From contig CM065691.1 in NCBI GenBank assembly GCA_017654935.2, forward strand, positions 29,693,516 to 29,757,515: a stretch of 64,000 bases of DNA, in the 5' to 3' direction. Positions 11,083 through 22,399 of this stretch are shown piece by piece. The position numbers and the translations under genes were made by a program. The stretch comes from Phymorhynchus buccinoides (Eukaryota; Mollusca; Gastropoda; Neogastropoda; Raphitomidae). Position 1 is the stretch's first letter. Each line of letters begins with the position of its first letter. Under the pieces are notes generated by a model, which did not search any database, was not told the origin of the DNA, and saw only the letters and a program-made list of their open reading frames with translations.

Positions 11083-11405
11083 CATCATACTTGTTCTCCA
11101 TACATCCATTCTATGCATCCATACATATATCCATTCACCTCTCCATCCAATCGCCTATGCACTCATTCATCCCTCCTATCGACTCACAAGAATCCAGCCA
11201 TACACCCATCCATGCAATCAACTTACCAGAACCTATCTACACATCCACCTATCTGAACTTCCATCCATCCCATCAACTCACTTGAATCCGTCCATCCACT
11301 CATCTATCCATCCATCCATCAATCCCTCTCTCTATCCATCCATCCCCACGCTTACCCCTCCCTGCATCGATACACCCCCCACCCAACCCACCCACACACA
11401 CACCC
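11083..11405 (-). repeat. Degenerate CATC tetranucleotide and CA-rich repeat, arm 2
   Basis: Complement of the GATG/GT array of arm 1. It lies directly downstream (on the minus strand) of the splice donor of the exon below. Confidence 0.85.
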
Positions 11406-11415
11406 CTGAACTGAC

Positions 11416-12117
11416 CAGGATCCTTTCCCGCTGGCAGGGATTGAGGTCGTCCAGCACGGAGGAGATGTCCGAGCGGAACTTGACCATGGCCTTGACCTCC
11501 TCCAGGCGGTTGGTGATGCCCAGCTCCATGGCCTCCTCATCTGGAAGGAAAATGGCCAGCTTACGCTTGGTCTGGTCCAGCTTCTTCACCTTCAGCTCCG
11601 TCTCCTCCTTCAGCAGCCAGTTGTGCTCCACCTCAAACTCCGCAGCCTTCTCCGCCCTCACGCGGAACTCTGCCGGAGTGAGGGACTGAGGGGCGGGCTG
11701 CTGCTGCTGCTGACGAGAAGGAGGAGGCTGAGGATGCTGAGGATCAGAAGATGAAGCTACCCCCTGGTGAACCCCCGAGGGTGGTGCTGACGCCGTGTGT
11801 TCTTGAAGGATCTCCGGGGGAGCGTCGAACTCCACGAGAGACATCTCGGCCTTGCGGACGGCGGCCCAGGCCATGGCTACGTTGGGGTCCTTGAGGGCGT
11901 CTTTCTTCTTGTTGCCCTTGGAGCCCGGGCGACGGTTCAAGGGGTTGGATGAGGACGTAGAGGGGGGCTTGGTGGTGGAGGCCGAGAGCTTGGCGGATAC
12001 CGGTTTGGGCGTCATCATCCGGCCGCCGAACCGAATCTGGGGCCCGGGGCTCTCCGCTAATTTGGACATGGAGCGGGGCCGCGAGTCTGTAACGCGTTCA
12101 GGAACGACCAGGGCCAT
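11416..12117 (-). CDS. 5' coding exon of an unidentified basic/coiled-coil protein, arm 2
   Basis: Intact counterpart of 3828-4520, 234 codons, ending at the same GTCAGT donor. By hand I count five substitutions against arm 1, one changing a residue (Ser to Asn near the end), plus one 9-base in-frame insertion adding His-Pro-Gln before the Pro-rich/polyglutamine stretch. Neighbouring sequence differs more, which suggests the exon is constrained. The two copies converge on the inverted-repeat centre, so neither reaches the remaining exons. No family assigned; HAUS8-like is only a guess. Confidence 0.7.
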
Positions 12118-12237
12118 AGTGGTGAGTGACTGCAGCGTTGTCTGAACGACGGCTTTAGCGCTGGAGCAGTTTAGTGGAAATGATCATGAGCAGTCGCCTA
12201 ATCACACCATTCAATATCCTCACAATGATCTCGGAGA
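12118..12237. promoter_or_regulatory. Candidate bidirectional promoter, arm 2
   Basis: Counterpart of 3708-3827 between two divergent ORFs. Positional evidence only. Confidence 0.25.
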
Positions 12238-12510
12238 TTGATGGCACAACGTGCTATCTACACTTCTGAGATATGGCGTTACAGGAGTTCATTTTTAAAA
12301 TATTGCGGTGATAACACTGTGTCAAAGATAAGAGTGTTCGTTGATGATTGTGGAATAAATCCTTCCAGTTCAATTAAAGAAGCTGTGAAATCATATTGCT
12401 GTGATAAAATTCCAATCTATTCGTCCTTGCAAGCTGTCGCACGTAGATGTACATGTAGGAAAATATTATATCAGTATGGAAAAGGTGGAGCTAAAAGTAC
12501 TGAAGTGTAA
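12238..12510 (+). CDS. Hypothetical 90-residue protein, arm 2
   Basis: Same length and frame as 3435-3707. Residue changes are Met to Arg, Leu to Ser, Cys to Tyr, Ser to Leu and Thr to Ala. The open frame survives in both copies, but the ratio of changing to silent differences (five to four) does not support strong constraint. Family not recognised. Confidence 0.3.
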   Translation: MMAQRAIYTSEIWRYRSSFLKYCGDNTVSKIRVFVDDCGINPSSSIKEAVKSYCCDKIPIYSSLQAVARRCTCRKILYQYGKGGAKSTEV

Positions 12511-13001
12511 CTTTATTGTATTTTGCATAAGAACCTAAAACCAGTAGGTGTGATTTATTACTTAATGTGGTCGTAGAAATCCATGCTGACATCTCTTCAC
12601 ATATTGTCACAAAAGCTGGCAATCAATATGCACAACTGGAATTTTAGTGGATCTTTTCTTTGACTTAACTTTTCTTAATAGTAAAGGTACCTTTCTCTAT
12701 TTTTCGGTGCGGGGTTGGTACTGGGGGAGAGATGAGGAGAGATTTAGCGACTTGATGTCTTAATTTGGACTGTATTAAATTACCGGTACAAGTTCCTGAT
12801 AAATCTGCTTCCTTTCACTCCAAATCCTTTTTAATGTTTGGTTCTTGATGTATTTTATTATACTTTTCCATTGCCTCCCTTTGTTCCCTAAGACTGCTTG
12901 ATTGTCGCATACTAGTTTTCATTTTTAGTAATCACTTTTTCCTTATAAAGACCACTCTTTTATACTTTAGTATTACAGCTTCCCTTCCTTTAAAGTTTTT
13001 T

Positions 13002-13247
13002 GTAACCCTTTCACCGCCAATGTCACATTTATGCACCACAATGGTTTTACCACCCATGTCACTAAAAGGCATCAGATCAGGGCCTGTTATCTGAAGACCC
13101 TATTTTTCTTAATTTTGGGAGGTAAGGATATGCCTAATGTTACATGTCACAGAGGAATTCCCAATATTGCAGATTTTTTTTTTTCTCTACCCAGGTAAGT
13201 TTAATGGTATTTTTTGGCTGAAAAATGACTGGCGGCGAAAGGGTTAA
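13002..13247. mobile_element. TTAA-type MITE, arm 2 copy of 2698-2943
   Basis: Ends GTAACCCTTTCACCGCC and GGCGGCGAAAGGGTTAA. The intact TTAA is on the right here, matching the left end of the arm 1 copy. Confidence 0.75.
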
Positions 13248-13425
13248 CAGAAACTATGATGAGTGGCGCATACGATGTTTCACTAAAGGGCCCGTTTGAG
13301 AAAAGACAAAGGAAGAAACCCAATGAATTGAGATAACATGCGACAACTAGAAACATACCGTGTAGTTTTTCTTCATGCTCACGCACTAAATTGTCAACAC
13401 CTTATGTTGCTATACCATAAGGTAC

Positions 13426-13582
13426 AGAAGAAGAAGAAGAAGAAGAAGAAGAAGAAGAAGAAGAAGAAGAAGAAGAAGAAGAAGAAGAAGAAGAAGAAGA
13501 AGAACAAAGCAACAACAACAACAGGAGGGAACAACAACAACAACAAAACAACAAGTAAGAAGAAGAAGAACAACAACAAGAA
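13426..13582 (+). repeat. (GAA)n and (CAA)n microsatellite, arm 2
   Basis: An uninterrupted GAA run of about 75 bases is followed by CAA/GAA mixtures. The arm 1 partner has CTC interruptions that are absent here. Confidence 0.95.
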
Positions 13583-14602
13583 GTTCACGGACTGACAAAA
13601 TACAACAGGGAAAAACACTTTTTGGCTGGGGTAGTAAAACCAGTTATTTCAGACAGGGATTGATCAGAAATGCTTCTTAATAGACAGAACAATCTTTCTT
13701 TCTTTGTTTCTCAAATACACAATCCCACAGTCCGTATGATTGTCCTTCTTAACACAACACCCCCCGGCCGTCACGAAAACTGACCTAAAACTGCACCTAC
13801 AACAACCTGGCACATAGATTACAGACAACTGATCAGAAAAAAAGTATGAAGATACACACAGACCATGGGAGCCTTAGGCCTATCACACAGAGCCATCATT
13901 TCCCTGACGCAACGAGGTCACCAGTGTGCCGCCAGTTTTCACCACGCAAGAGATCATGCAGAGAAGAAGGGCAGGCAGACGGACAATCAGCCAATTACAG
14001 AGCCCACAACTGATCGATCGCTCAGCCACCCCAAGCCTCCCAGAAAAAAAAAATCCACACTTCCTCCTCTTTGTGAATAAAGCGAAAAGTACAATTACCA
14101 TTATTGTACAGATCTCCATAAAAGTTAAGAACCGGCGACTTTATTTCACACAGCTTGTCTTTTATCACTTGCCTGAAGGGTATCATTAATTTGACACGAT
14201 CAACTCGAGTCCTAAAATGTCTAGTGGTGGGGCATATGTAGGGGGGGGGCGTGGGGGCGGGGTGTGATTACTGAGAAAAAAAAAGTTTGCAAGTGTGTTC
14301 AAGTTTTATTAAAGACCCAGTGACGCGCCACGTTTAAGTTCCTTGGTTTTTTCTGGGTCTGTGTGGCTCACATACAGACTTTCCTCATATGCGAACGAAG
14401 CTGCTCTTTAAAGTGATGGTCTCGTTTTCGTGCACGATGCAATTTTTATGGGAGCAACACTTGGTCCAAAACAAATTTTCTTACCTGCTATAAGAGGGAA
14501 AACACGTGCAAATCGTGATTTTGACACGTGATCTGATGGTTCTTTAACGAACTTCCAACCCAGAGGGCTTTTAAATGTAAGAGATTATGCTCCTCTTTCG
14601 AA

Positions 14603-15020
14603 AACAATGATGGCATCTAGTGGGCAGATAGCCATATGTAAACAATGATGGCATCTAGTGGGCAGATAGCCATATGTAAACAATGATGGCATCTAGTGGG
14701 CAGATAGCCATATGTAAACAATGATGGCATCTAGTGGGCAGATAGCCATATGTAAACAATGATGGCATCTAGTGGGCAGATAGCCATATGTAAACAATGA
14801 TGGCATCTAGTGGGCAGATAGCCATATGTAAACAATGATGGCATCTAGTGGGCAGATAGCCATATGTAAACAATGATGGCATCTAGTGGGCAGATAGCCA
14901 TATGTAAACAATGATGGCATCTAGTGGGCAGATAGCCATATGTAAACAATGATGGCATCTAGTGGGCAGATAGCCATATGTAAACAATGATGGCATCTAG
15001 TGGGCAGATAGCCATATGTA
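14603..15020 (+). repeat. Tandem array, 11 copies of a 38-base unit
   Basis: Exactly 418 bases make 11 units of 38, each beginning AACAATGATGGCATCTAGTG. The copies look identical, so expansion or homogenisation is recent. Arm 1 has just two scattered units (1255-1397). Confidence 0.95.
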
Positions 15021-15072
15021 AAATAAGACTTTTTCATGAGTAAACACTTGGTACAACTATTCAGTTTATGAC

Positions 15073-15470
15073 ATTAATGGTCTTCGTCATAATGACGCAC
15101 ACGCATCTTACAGGTTCTCATCATTGCTGTTCCCGTTAGTATTAAAAATGCAATACATGCAAACACTGGAATGCTTTTCAAAACATTTAGGTGTCTGAGT
15201 TTCCCTATTAATGGTCTTCGTCATAATGAAGCACACGCATCTTACAGGTTCTCATCATTGCTGTTCCCGTTAGTATTAAAAATGCAATACGTGCAAACAC
15301 TGGAATGCTTTTCAAAACATTTAGGTGTCTGAGTTTCCCTATTAATGGTCTTCGTCATAATGAAGCACACGCATCTTACAGGTTCTCATCATTGCTGTTC
15401 CCGTTAGTATTAAAAATGCAATACATGCAAACACTGGAATGCTTTTCAAAACATTTAGGTGTCTGAGTTG
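15073..15470 (+). repeat. Tandem array, three copies of a 134-base unit
   Basis: Units start at 15073, 15207 and 15341 with ATTAATGGTCTTCGTCATAA. The last unit breaks off at GTGTCTGAGTT and runs into the U2-headed repeat. Arm 1 has two copies. Confidence 0.93.
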
Positions 15471-15572
15471 GATGGAAGTTCAGTTTAACGTCGCGTTTTC
15501 GGCTTTCGCCATGTACGACGGACTAAACAAACCAACCAGGGTATAAACAAAACAATATGTTCCTGAGATCAC

Positions 15573-15600
15573 TGTCTTAGCCTAAAGGCCGAGAAGCGAT
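15573..15600 (-). pseudogene. U2 snRNA 5'-end fragment, arm 2
   Basis: The reverse complement reads ATCGCTTCTCGGCCTTTAGG then CTAAGACAGTG, the arm 2 partner of 861-888 with one T-to-A change inside the U2-like part. The attached body extends to about 15480. Confidence 0.6.
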
Positions 15601-15778
15601 CAGAATATTTTAAGGGTGTCTGAGTTTCCCTATTAATTCGTATGTATTGTGGAAGTGTATTGTACCCTGGCGTTGACAACAGGCGCAATAATAGGGTGAC
15701 GTCTATTGTGCAAAAAGCCCCCCGACTAAACACGTGCTGAACATAAACCTATTATGCTGAATTGGCTTGAACGTGACA

Positions 15779-15905
15779 AGGTTTCAAGGTTTCAAGGTTT
15801 ATTAGATTCGAAAGAGCCCCATGACGCCGATCAGCATTGTGTTGGACTTAGGAGGATCAGGACATGAACTGCACTTGCGCCCACAACACATGAAAGACGA
15901 GAAGG
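15779..15905 (-). mobile_element. Retroelement 3' tail, arm 2 copy
   Basis: Counterpart of 575-690, with repeated TTTCAAGG units at its left end. Confidence 0.5.
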
Positions 15906-16076
15906 GGATGAAAGAGACAGGGTGAGAAGAGTATTAGGGAAGGGTAAATGCAGTTCTAATGGATAAAAGTTCAGTCAAAAAGAGTCCTAGCTAAAACGTG
16001 GTCAAGTTATTATTATTATTATTATTGTTAGACTGGTTGTGCTTCGTGTCGAAGGCAAACAATCTCTCCTTTGTTT

Positions 16077-16095
16077 TTAACCCTTTCACCGCCAA

Positions 16096-16155
<60 letters not shown>

Positions 16156-16425
16156 CCTTTTTTTTTTTTTTTTTTTTTCTTTTTTTCTAGCATTTTAGCA
16201 CCACGATGGTTTAACACCCATGTCAATAAAAAAAAATAATCAAATCAGTACCTGTTATCCAAATTACCCTACTTTCTTAATTTTGGTAGGTAAGGATAGG
16301 GCCTAATGTTATACATGTCACAGAGGAATTTGAAATATTGCAGATATTTTTTTCTCTCTTAACCCAGTTAATGCATTAATGGTATTTTTTTGGTCTGCAA
16401 AAATGTCTGGCGGCGAAAGGGATAA
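16077..16425. mobile_element. TTAA-type MITE present only in arm 2
   Basis: It starts TTAACCCTTTCACCGCCA and ends GGCGGCGAAAGGGATAA. Internal sequence (CTTAATTTTGGTAGGTAAGG, TGTCACAGAGGAATTTGAAA) matches the 2698 and 52055 copies. An approximately 100-base, nearly pure T tract replaces part of the left half. Arm 1 has the clean empty site at 375-378. Confidence 0.8.
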
Positions 16426-16748
16426 ATAGTAAATGTATGAGCTATGTAAACAACTTTTATACAAAGTAAAGAGCCGAAACGCATGAAAGACAGCTAAATG
16501 TGATGAACCATCACTGTCTTATTTCTAGGAGAAATATGGCTTGAAAATATTTTGGCCACACACACATGAATACCAAACGTACAGAGACGAGAAAGATCAA
16601 ACAAAGGCAGGCAGCCAGACAGACAGACAGACAGAGGAAAGAGACAGACTAGAGGAAGTCAACACAACAAGATTTTGTTAAGGGGGGAGGGGGGGGGATT
16701 AAAGGGGAGACAGAGACATGCTGAATGGGGACAATAAGTTGAGGTGAA

Positions 16749-17248
16749 NNNNNNNNNNNNNNNNNNNNNNNNNNNNNNNNNNNNNNNNNNNNNNNNNNNN
16801 NNNNNNNNNNNNNNNNNNNNNNNNNNNNNNNNNNNNNNNNNNNNNNNNNNNNNNNNNNNNNNNNNNNNNNNNNNNNNNNNNNNNNNNNNNNNNNNNNNNN
16901 NNNNNNNNNNNNNNNNNNNNNNNNNNNNNNNNNNNNNNNNNNNNNNNNNNNNNNNNNNNNNNNNNNNNNNNNNNNNNNNNNNNNNNNNNNNNNNNNNNNN
17001 NNNNNNNNNNNNNNNNNNNNNNNNNNNNNNNNNNNNNNNNNNNNNNNNNNNNNNNNNNNNNNNNNNNNNNNNNNNNNNNNNNNNNNNNNNNNNNNNNNNN
17101 NNNNNNNNNNNNNNNNNNNNNNNNNNNNNNNNNNNNNNNNNNNNNNNNNNNNNNNNNNNNNNNNNNNNNNNNNNNNNNNNNNNNNNNNNNNNNNNNNNNN
17201 NNNNNNNNNNNNNNNNNNNNNNNNNNNNNNNNNNNNNNNNNNNNNNNN
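16749..17248. other. Assembly gap of exactly 500 N
   Basis: A round 500-base N run suggests a default-size scaffolding gap, not a measured distance. Apparent ORFs across it are meaningless. Confidence 0.99.
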
Positions 17249-17842
17249 CTGTCTGATTGGCCACTCGTCAAAGCGGCATTGTAAACGGCCTCCAACGGTT
17301 GATGTAGCGCTCAAGGGGAAGCGGTTCCATGTTCCCCTCCCACCCCCAACCCCATCCCCGCCGAGTATCTGAGGGAGGCGTGGAACTAGCGTAACTTGAA
17401 AAGATCGTTTTGCTAAAAATAAAATTCAATGTTGATCACGCCCTTTTCTCTAAACAGAGAAGGAGAGAACAGAGAGAGCGAGAGATAGAGAGAGAGAGAA
17501 AAGAAGAGAGAGAGAAGAGGGGGGACATTGCGTTATAACACCATGTTACCGGCTGGTGTTTTACGCAAGGTTATGATATTTTTGCTGTTTTGGGGTGTTA
17601 AGTACGTAGGTAGTTGTTGCCTTTTCTTTTTTCCTCGTCGCTATAGGTTCTAAACATATTTCTTCTTCAGCATCCACATCATCTCTGTGTGTGCATTAGT
17701 TGGCTTTTTTAAAATAAAAAGTACGATGAATTAACTAATGCCTATATTGTTTCTATGGCCCTATACGTTATAAAATTCATAGCAATTTTTGCAGTTTAAG
17801 CAGTGCTATCATTTTAAGATTACACAGAGAATTAATAGGGCT
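17249..17842. other. Intergenic, nothing recognised apart from a (GA)n tract
   Basis: A GA-rich tract at about 17453-17520 is the only structure seen. No ORF with coding character. Confidence 0.6.
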
Positions 17843-18100
17843 CCACCCCACCTGCGTGCGCATCTCAGACCATTCCCAACGAAGTGTCGCCATCTTATTC
17901 CTTATTTGTTGTTTAAACAAAGTGTAAAAATTGTTTCTAATTGTGTAAAGAAAACATCCATATGTTATAAAATACAGTTAGATAAGTTTCCAATTGAACA
18001 GCCAAATACCACATCATCTGGCTTTTTCAAAAACGGTAAGGACTAGGGGCGGTCTCCCATAATATGCGCTCCTTGTGGCCGGATCTGACACACGTGGGTA
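17843..18100. mobile_element. Degraded copy of the 44186 foldback element
   Basis: It shares GAAGTGTCGCCATCTTA, GGTCTCCCATAATATG, CTCCTTGTGGCCGGAT and ACACGTGGGTACCAGC, in the same order, with the left arm of the foldback at 44186-44389. Only one arm is present. Confidence 0.6.
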
Positions 18101-19380
18101 CCAGCATAGGCCTACAATTTGAAACTTACTTGTTTGTGTTTAAGACGAAAGAACCCCTTTACTTTTTATTTCGTGTATTTGACTATTCATTCCTTGAATC
18201 GTTGACAAGTCATTTAGACAGATTATATACCATCACTGTGCTATTGTTCTCTAACTTCGTCGGCCTTAAGGCAGTGTTTTAGTTTCGTTTTGATTTTATC
18301 AGAAATTCTTGCATTGGCGAACCTTTCCATGCCTGGGTTTTTCTAAACGCACGTCCAATGCGCGTTGCTTACATCCTTGGTTTCTCAATGTCTAAATGCT
18401 TAAAGTTAGATTTGTGTTCCCAAATGCATGCCTTGGCTCTTTGCTTCAACTTAGGGGGGTTGTATCATTACGCCGCATGGACTAGAGTGGAGAGTGGTTT
18501 TTTTTGATTTATGTTGTTGATATTTTGCTCCTTTTTGTTGCCTGCTTTTATTTCCTCCTTTTTTTGCTATATTTTCTGTTTCTTGTTTGTCTATAGTGGG
18601 ATAAAGGCGCATGTCGCGAAATATCCAGGTAGTGTTTGTTTTGTCCTCTTGTGAATAAAATAATCGTCACTTTACACTGTCGTGTAGTTGTTTGTTTTTT
18701 GTATGTTCCAGTGAATAAATAACGTCACTTTTACATGTGTCCGTGTATGTTTGTTTGTTGTATGCTTAAAGTTAGATTATGCAAAGCAAAAAACCTCCAC
18801 AAAAAAACAATAGAAAAACAAAACAAATAAACAAAAATCACCTGTCAAATGAAGAACGGTTTACCGTCGTTGTGTTAGATACGAAGATTGGGGGTTTAAT
18901 GGTGAACACAGGGTCATCGTTACATTAAAATATATCAAGAGCACCCATTCGCATGATAATCACATCATCAGGGTTCTCATTCATCATCGATTTTCGAAAA
19001 AAAGACGTACACGCGCAACCACACGGCTAAACATGATATCATGATAAACAAGAAATCGATCGGACGCAGTTCAACACAATCACAACCAACGATAGTTAGA
19101 TATGGGGTTTAAGGAGGAACCTAACCGTGGAAACGTTTGTTTACCCCACTGAATTCTATTTTAATGTCACTCTTGTGATTGTTAGTAATCTATGCACACA
19201 TTCACTTGTTTGATGCGTCCTGTGTGCCCATAAACAACCATCGCGTTGTTTTTATTGTTAACAAGGGCCACCTTCAAGCTCACTCGAACAGGACATGTGG
19301 TCAACCAACAAAGATTGAGGGTGCATGGGGTAAAGAAGCTTAGCTTATCCGTTTACCTCTTAACCTTCGTATTCGTAGCG
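18101..19380. other. Intergenic with one dispersed-repeat tail
   Basis: 18590-18760 carries GATAAAGGCGCATGTCGCG, GAAATATCCAGGTAG and CGTCACTTTACAC, the same tail seen in opposite orientations near 45955 and 46390. Its terminal part is itself duplicated (GTGAATAAA...CGTCAC twice). The rest shows nothing recognisable. Confidence 0.55.
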
Positions 19381-19381
19381 T

Positions 19382-19620
19382 ATTCGTATTTCTCTCTCTC
19401 TCTCTCCTCCTCTATCTCTCTCTCTCTCTCTCTCACACCCTACGTCTCTCGTCTCTTCCTCTCTCTCTCACTTCTCTCTCTCTCTCTCTCTCTCTTCTCG
19501 CCTCCTCTCTCTCTCCTCCTCTCTCACACTCTCTTCGTTCGTCTCTCTCTCATCTCTCATCTCCCTCTCTCACACTCTCTCTCTCTCGTCTCGTCTCTCT
19601 CTCTCTCTACTCTCCTCGCC
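19382..19620 (+). repeat. Degenerate (CT)n tract
   Basis: About 240 bases of CT repeat, broken by TC, GT and AC interruptions at irregular spacing. Confidence 0.95.
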
Positions 19621-19624
19621 TGAC

Positions 19625-20115
19625 TGTGTATCTATGTTAACACGAGATCGTTTGACCGGGGGACCGAGGCGCTCAAATGTTGCATACGAATATTACTAAC
19701 TATATCTAGTCAAGATTACAAATGAGGTATTGGGCAAAGGTCAAGTCAATGGCTCCTGAAATTGCTGCCGAGCACCTGCACGATAACAATGAATGGAGGG
19801 ACCTAGAACTGCTCACATTTTGCTGAGGAAGGTAGCTAAGAATATATCGGCCAAATTCAACATGAAGGTCAAAAGGTCAAGGTCACTGAAAGGCCGACAA
19901 TGCTGCTGAACACCTGGCAAGACAACGGAGGGACCTAGGACCTAAAATTTTGCATGCAGTACAGATACTAAAGATTCTAGGCCCAAGTGCAAAAGTGAAG
20001 TCATAGGTCATAAGATGTCTAAGGATATCTATACCAGTTCGAAAATCCAAGGTCATATAAGGTCAAGGTCACTGGACGCATAAATGCTGCCGCGCGCTGG
20101 TGGTCTAACGTCTTA
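19625..20115. repeat. Degenerate repeat with AGGTCA-rich segments
   Basis: Related segments of about 130-150 bases recur with TCAAGGTCACT, GGACCTAG and CTGCTGA/GCTGCCG motifs. A further piece is at 20810-20920. The copies are heavily diverged by indels. This is a dispersed repeat, not a hormone-response array. Confidence 0.45.
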
Positions 20116-21009
20116 GAGATCTAATAGTACATGTGCACTTTTAAAAAAAAAGGTAGGTTGTTGTTTTTTGTTTTTGTAAACCGTAGGCCATTGTATGATG
20201 GCACATGGGGCTTATTAAGTACACTTGGTTTGATTCTTTATTTGGTGGAAGATCACGCGCCTGATAATGCCTTAAAATTAAATGCTGACGTAATTTTGTT
20301 ACATAATTATCTTCGACAACCTCGAAATTCATTTGGTATCTATCGACAATATGTTTGTCTTGTCCCGATTCAAACATCCTGCTTATGATCCTGGAATCGA
20401 AGATTACTTGATTCATGCGAGATCATATTAATGAAAAACGCATGTGGATTTAAAGGATTATTACTGGTTGCAGGTGTTTAAATTTCAATGACCTGTCAGT
20501 TGTAACTGATCAGCTGCATTAAAAATAAAGGTGGTTGTTTAGTAATATTTTAGGGTAAAAAACAAACCTTTCCTATCACTTACATTGTTGCAACACTTTG
20601 AAAGAAAGATCAGGTTGACAAAATCTGTTAAATAAATACCGTTGTGTGGCATGTTAACCTGGGGACAGCTTCGGTGATAACTACGCTAATAATTACCAGC
20701 CGCGGACGAAAGAGCGAGCTGGTAATGTTTTTAGTGGATTCTGTTCCCTGCTGACTGACTATGTTACACTACCCCGTTTGACGGATGAACTAGACATCAA
20801 CCCTTGCATGTAGATAGGAATTTAGGATATCTATGCCCAGTTCGATCATAAGTTCAAGGTCAAGTCACTACAGCCGAAAATGCCTGCCGTCGCGGCTGGT
20901 GAGATTAGGGCGTCATAGACGCTCCTAGTTGTTCATTGTTACTATTAGGCGAGAACCCACATATACCACACAAACAAACACATACACCCTGCGCACGCGC
21001 TCACTAACA
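20116..21009. other. Intergenic, no feature recognised
   Basis: There are two short overlapping ORFs on opposite strands at 20131-20416, without coding signature. A degenerate repeat fragment lies at 20810-20920. Confidence 0.5.
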
Positions 21010-21066
21010 CCACACACACACACACACACCACACACACACACACACACACCACACACACACACACC
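21010..21066 (+). repeat. (CA)n microsatellite
   Basis: CA repeat with CCAC interruptions. Confidence 0.95.
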
Positions 21067-21319
21067 ACTTCGCGTCGTCGTCGTATTCATCCGCCACTAC
21101 CACAACCAAACAACATCAATGTGATTGAATCGAAAACACATACTTTGTAAGCCATACCATCTTTTTGACTAAACTTTTTTTTTTATAATTCTAGCTATCA
21201 AACACAGCGCGGACGTAAATGAACATAACTTACCAAATACAGAAAAACAATATGTTTTGTTTTGCTTTCGAAATGAGTAACTTTACTCATAACGACACAT
21301 GTTTATTTGTTTTTGTGCC

Positions 21320-22371
21320 ACGCTTCACGGTTATGTCGGCCTCGGGACCGACAAGGGTCCCAACAGTGCCAAGCGGTCCTGGCTTCCTCACCAGCGAAGG
21401 GCGTTCGTCCCCCCTGTGGCACGGCTCCCTCCAGCCCAATTTTGTTTTTCCCCCCCCCCCCCCCATCCGCGAGGTCCCGGCTGTCCTTCATGGGCGCTGG
21501 ACGCCGCGTGTCCCTGCTGCTCAATCACAGGACACGCCTTCCAGGGCGCAAGAACCGTCCCTGCTCGGATACCCGGATGAGGAAGAGGAGAACCCCATGG
21601 ATTCCAATCCACAAGGCTCCCACAGTCCCCGCTTCTCCACCCTCATGTCGGTGGAGGCCCAGTCCCCATGCTGAAGGGGTACGAATACAAGCTCTACGAC
21701 GAGGATCGCGACTCCAACCCTTGACGTGAGGGTACCCTTGCAGAGGACCCTGACCCCGTTCCACAAGAAAATCAGCGTGGTGGACCAGGACAGGCCGATG
21801 GAAGAGGAGCGACGAGGAGGAGGAGGCGACGCAGGCGAGAAAACGGAGGTGAGGTCCACCTCTTCGGGACCTCTAGCAGTCACGCACTCTGCGGCTGCCA
21901 CAACCGTCTCCCCATCAGCCTGCCCACCAACAGTAACACACACGCTGAAGCGCCGACAACCTTCACCTTGCCCCATGTCCCCGCCTCCAGCACCATGTCC
22001 CGTGCCCCTACCTCAAACCCCCTGCGGCGGCAACACCTGACCGACACGGACATCAACGGACGGCAACGGCCTGATGATGATGACGTCTCTTGGAGAGCTC
22101 CCAGGACAGCACTGCACTGCAGCGCTCCTTCAGCCTGCCACCCTGGAGCCCCCCTGGGGAGTGTCCATAGTAATCAAGGCGCCTAGTGCTGACCCCACGC
22201 CTGGAGAGGCGCCATGGACCTGCCTTGGACGCATGAAGCAGCCCGACGCTCACAACTCGCTGTCGCCGCGCTCGTCCGTGGCCAAGAACCATCCACAGGA
22301 GGGACGTGGTCAAGAAGTTCACTGCTGACCCAGTGGGGAATAAGAGTTCAGAGAGGCCCAGGTCTAGTTGA
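21320..22371 (+). pseudogene. Frameshift-broken coding-like block, family unknown
   Basis: Plus-strand reading in shifting frames gives plausible protein: a Pro-rich region, an acidic stretch (PDEEEENPMDSNPQGSHSP), then KGYEYKLYDEDRDSN, then VPLQRTLTPFHKKISVVDQD, then a Ser/Thr/Pro-rich region. It ends KKFTADPVGNKSSERPRSS before a TGA at about 22369. Base composition is GC-rich at codon third positions, unlike the flanks. At least four frame changes are needed. These are either one-base assembly errors in a real last exon or true decay. No family is recognised. The antisense ORFs at 21303-21976 are shadows. Confidence 0.5.
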
Positions 22372-22399
22372 GGCCGTCCACTTTTCCGTCACCTGAACT

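Larger units (their letters stand above)
7972..16748 (-). repeat. Arm 2 of a giant inverted repeat
   Basis: This is the reverse-oriented counterpart of 1-7941, about 0.8 kb longer. The excess comes mainly from the 11-copy 38-base array, an extra 134-base repeat unit and a MITE with an expanded T tract. The arm ends at the assembly gap, so its true outer limit is unknown. Confidence 0.97.

Noticed and set aside
16649..17314. ORFs of 170-221 codons across 16649-17314
   Set aside because: They consist almost wholly of N-derived unknown residues over an assembly gap.
19860..20070. Multiple AGGTCA sites as a nuclear receptor response region
   Set aside because: The motif belongs to a degenerate dispersed repeat (also at 20860 and 7408-7435), so its recurrence needs no regulatory explanation.
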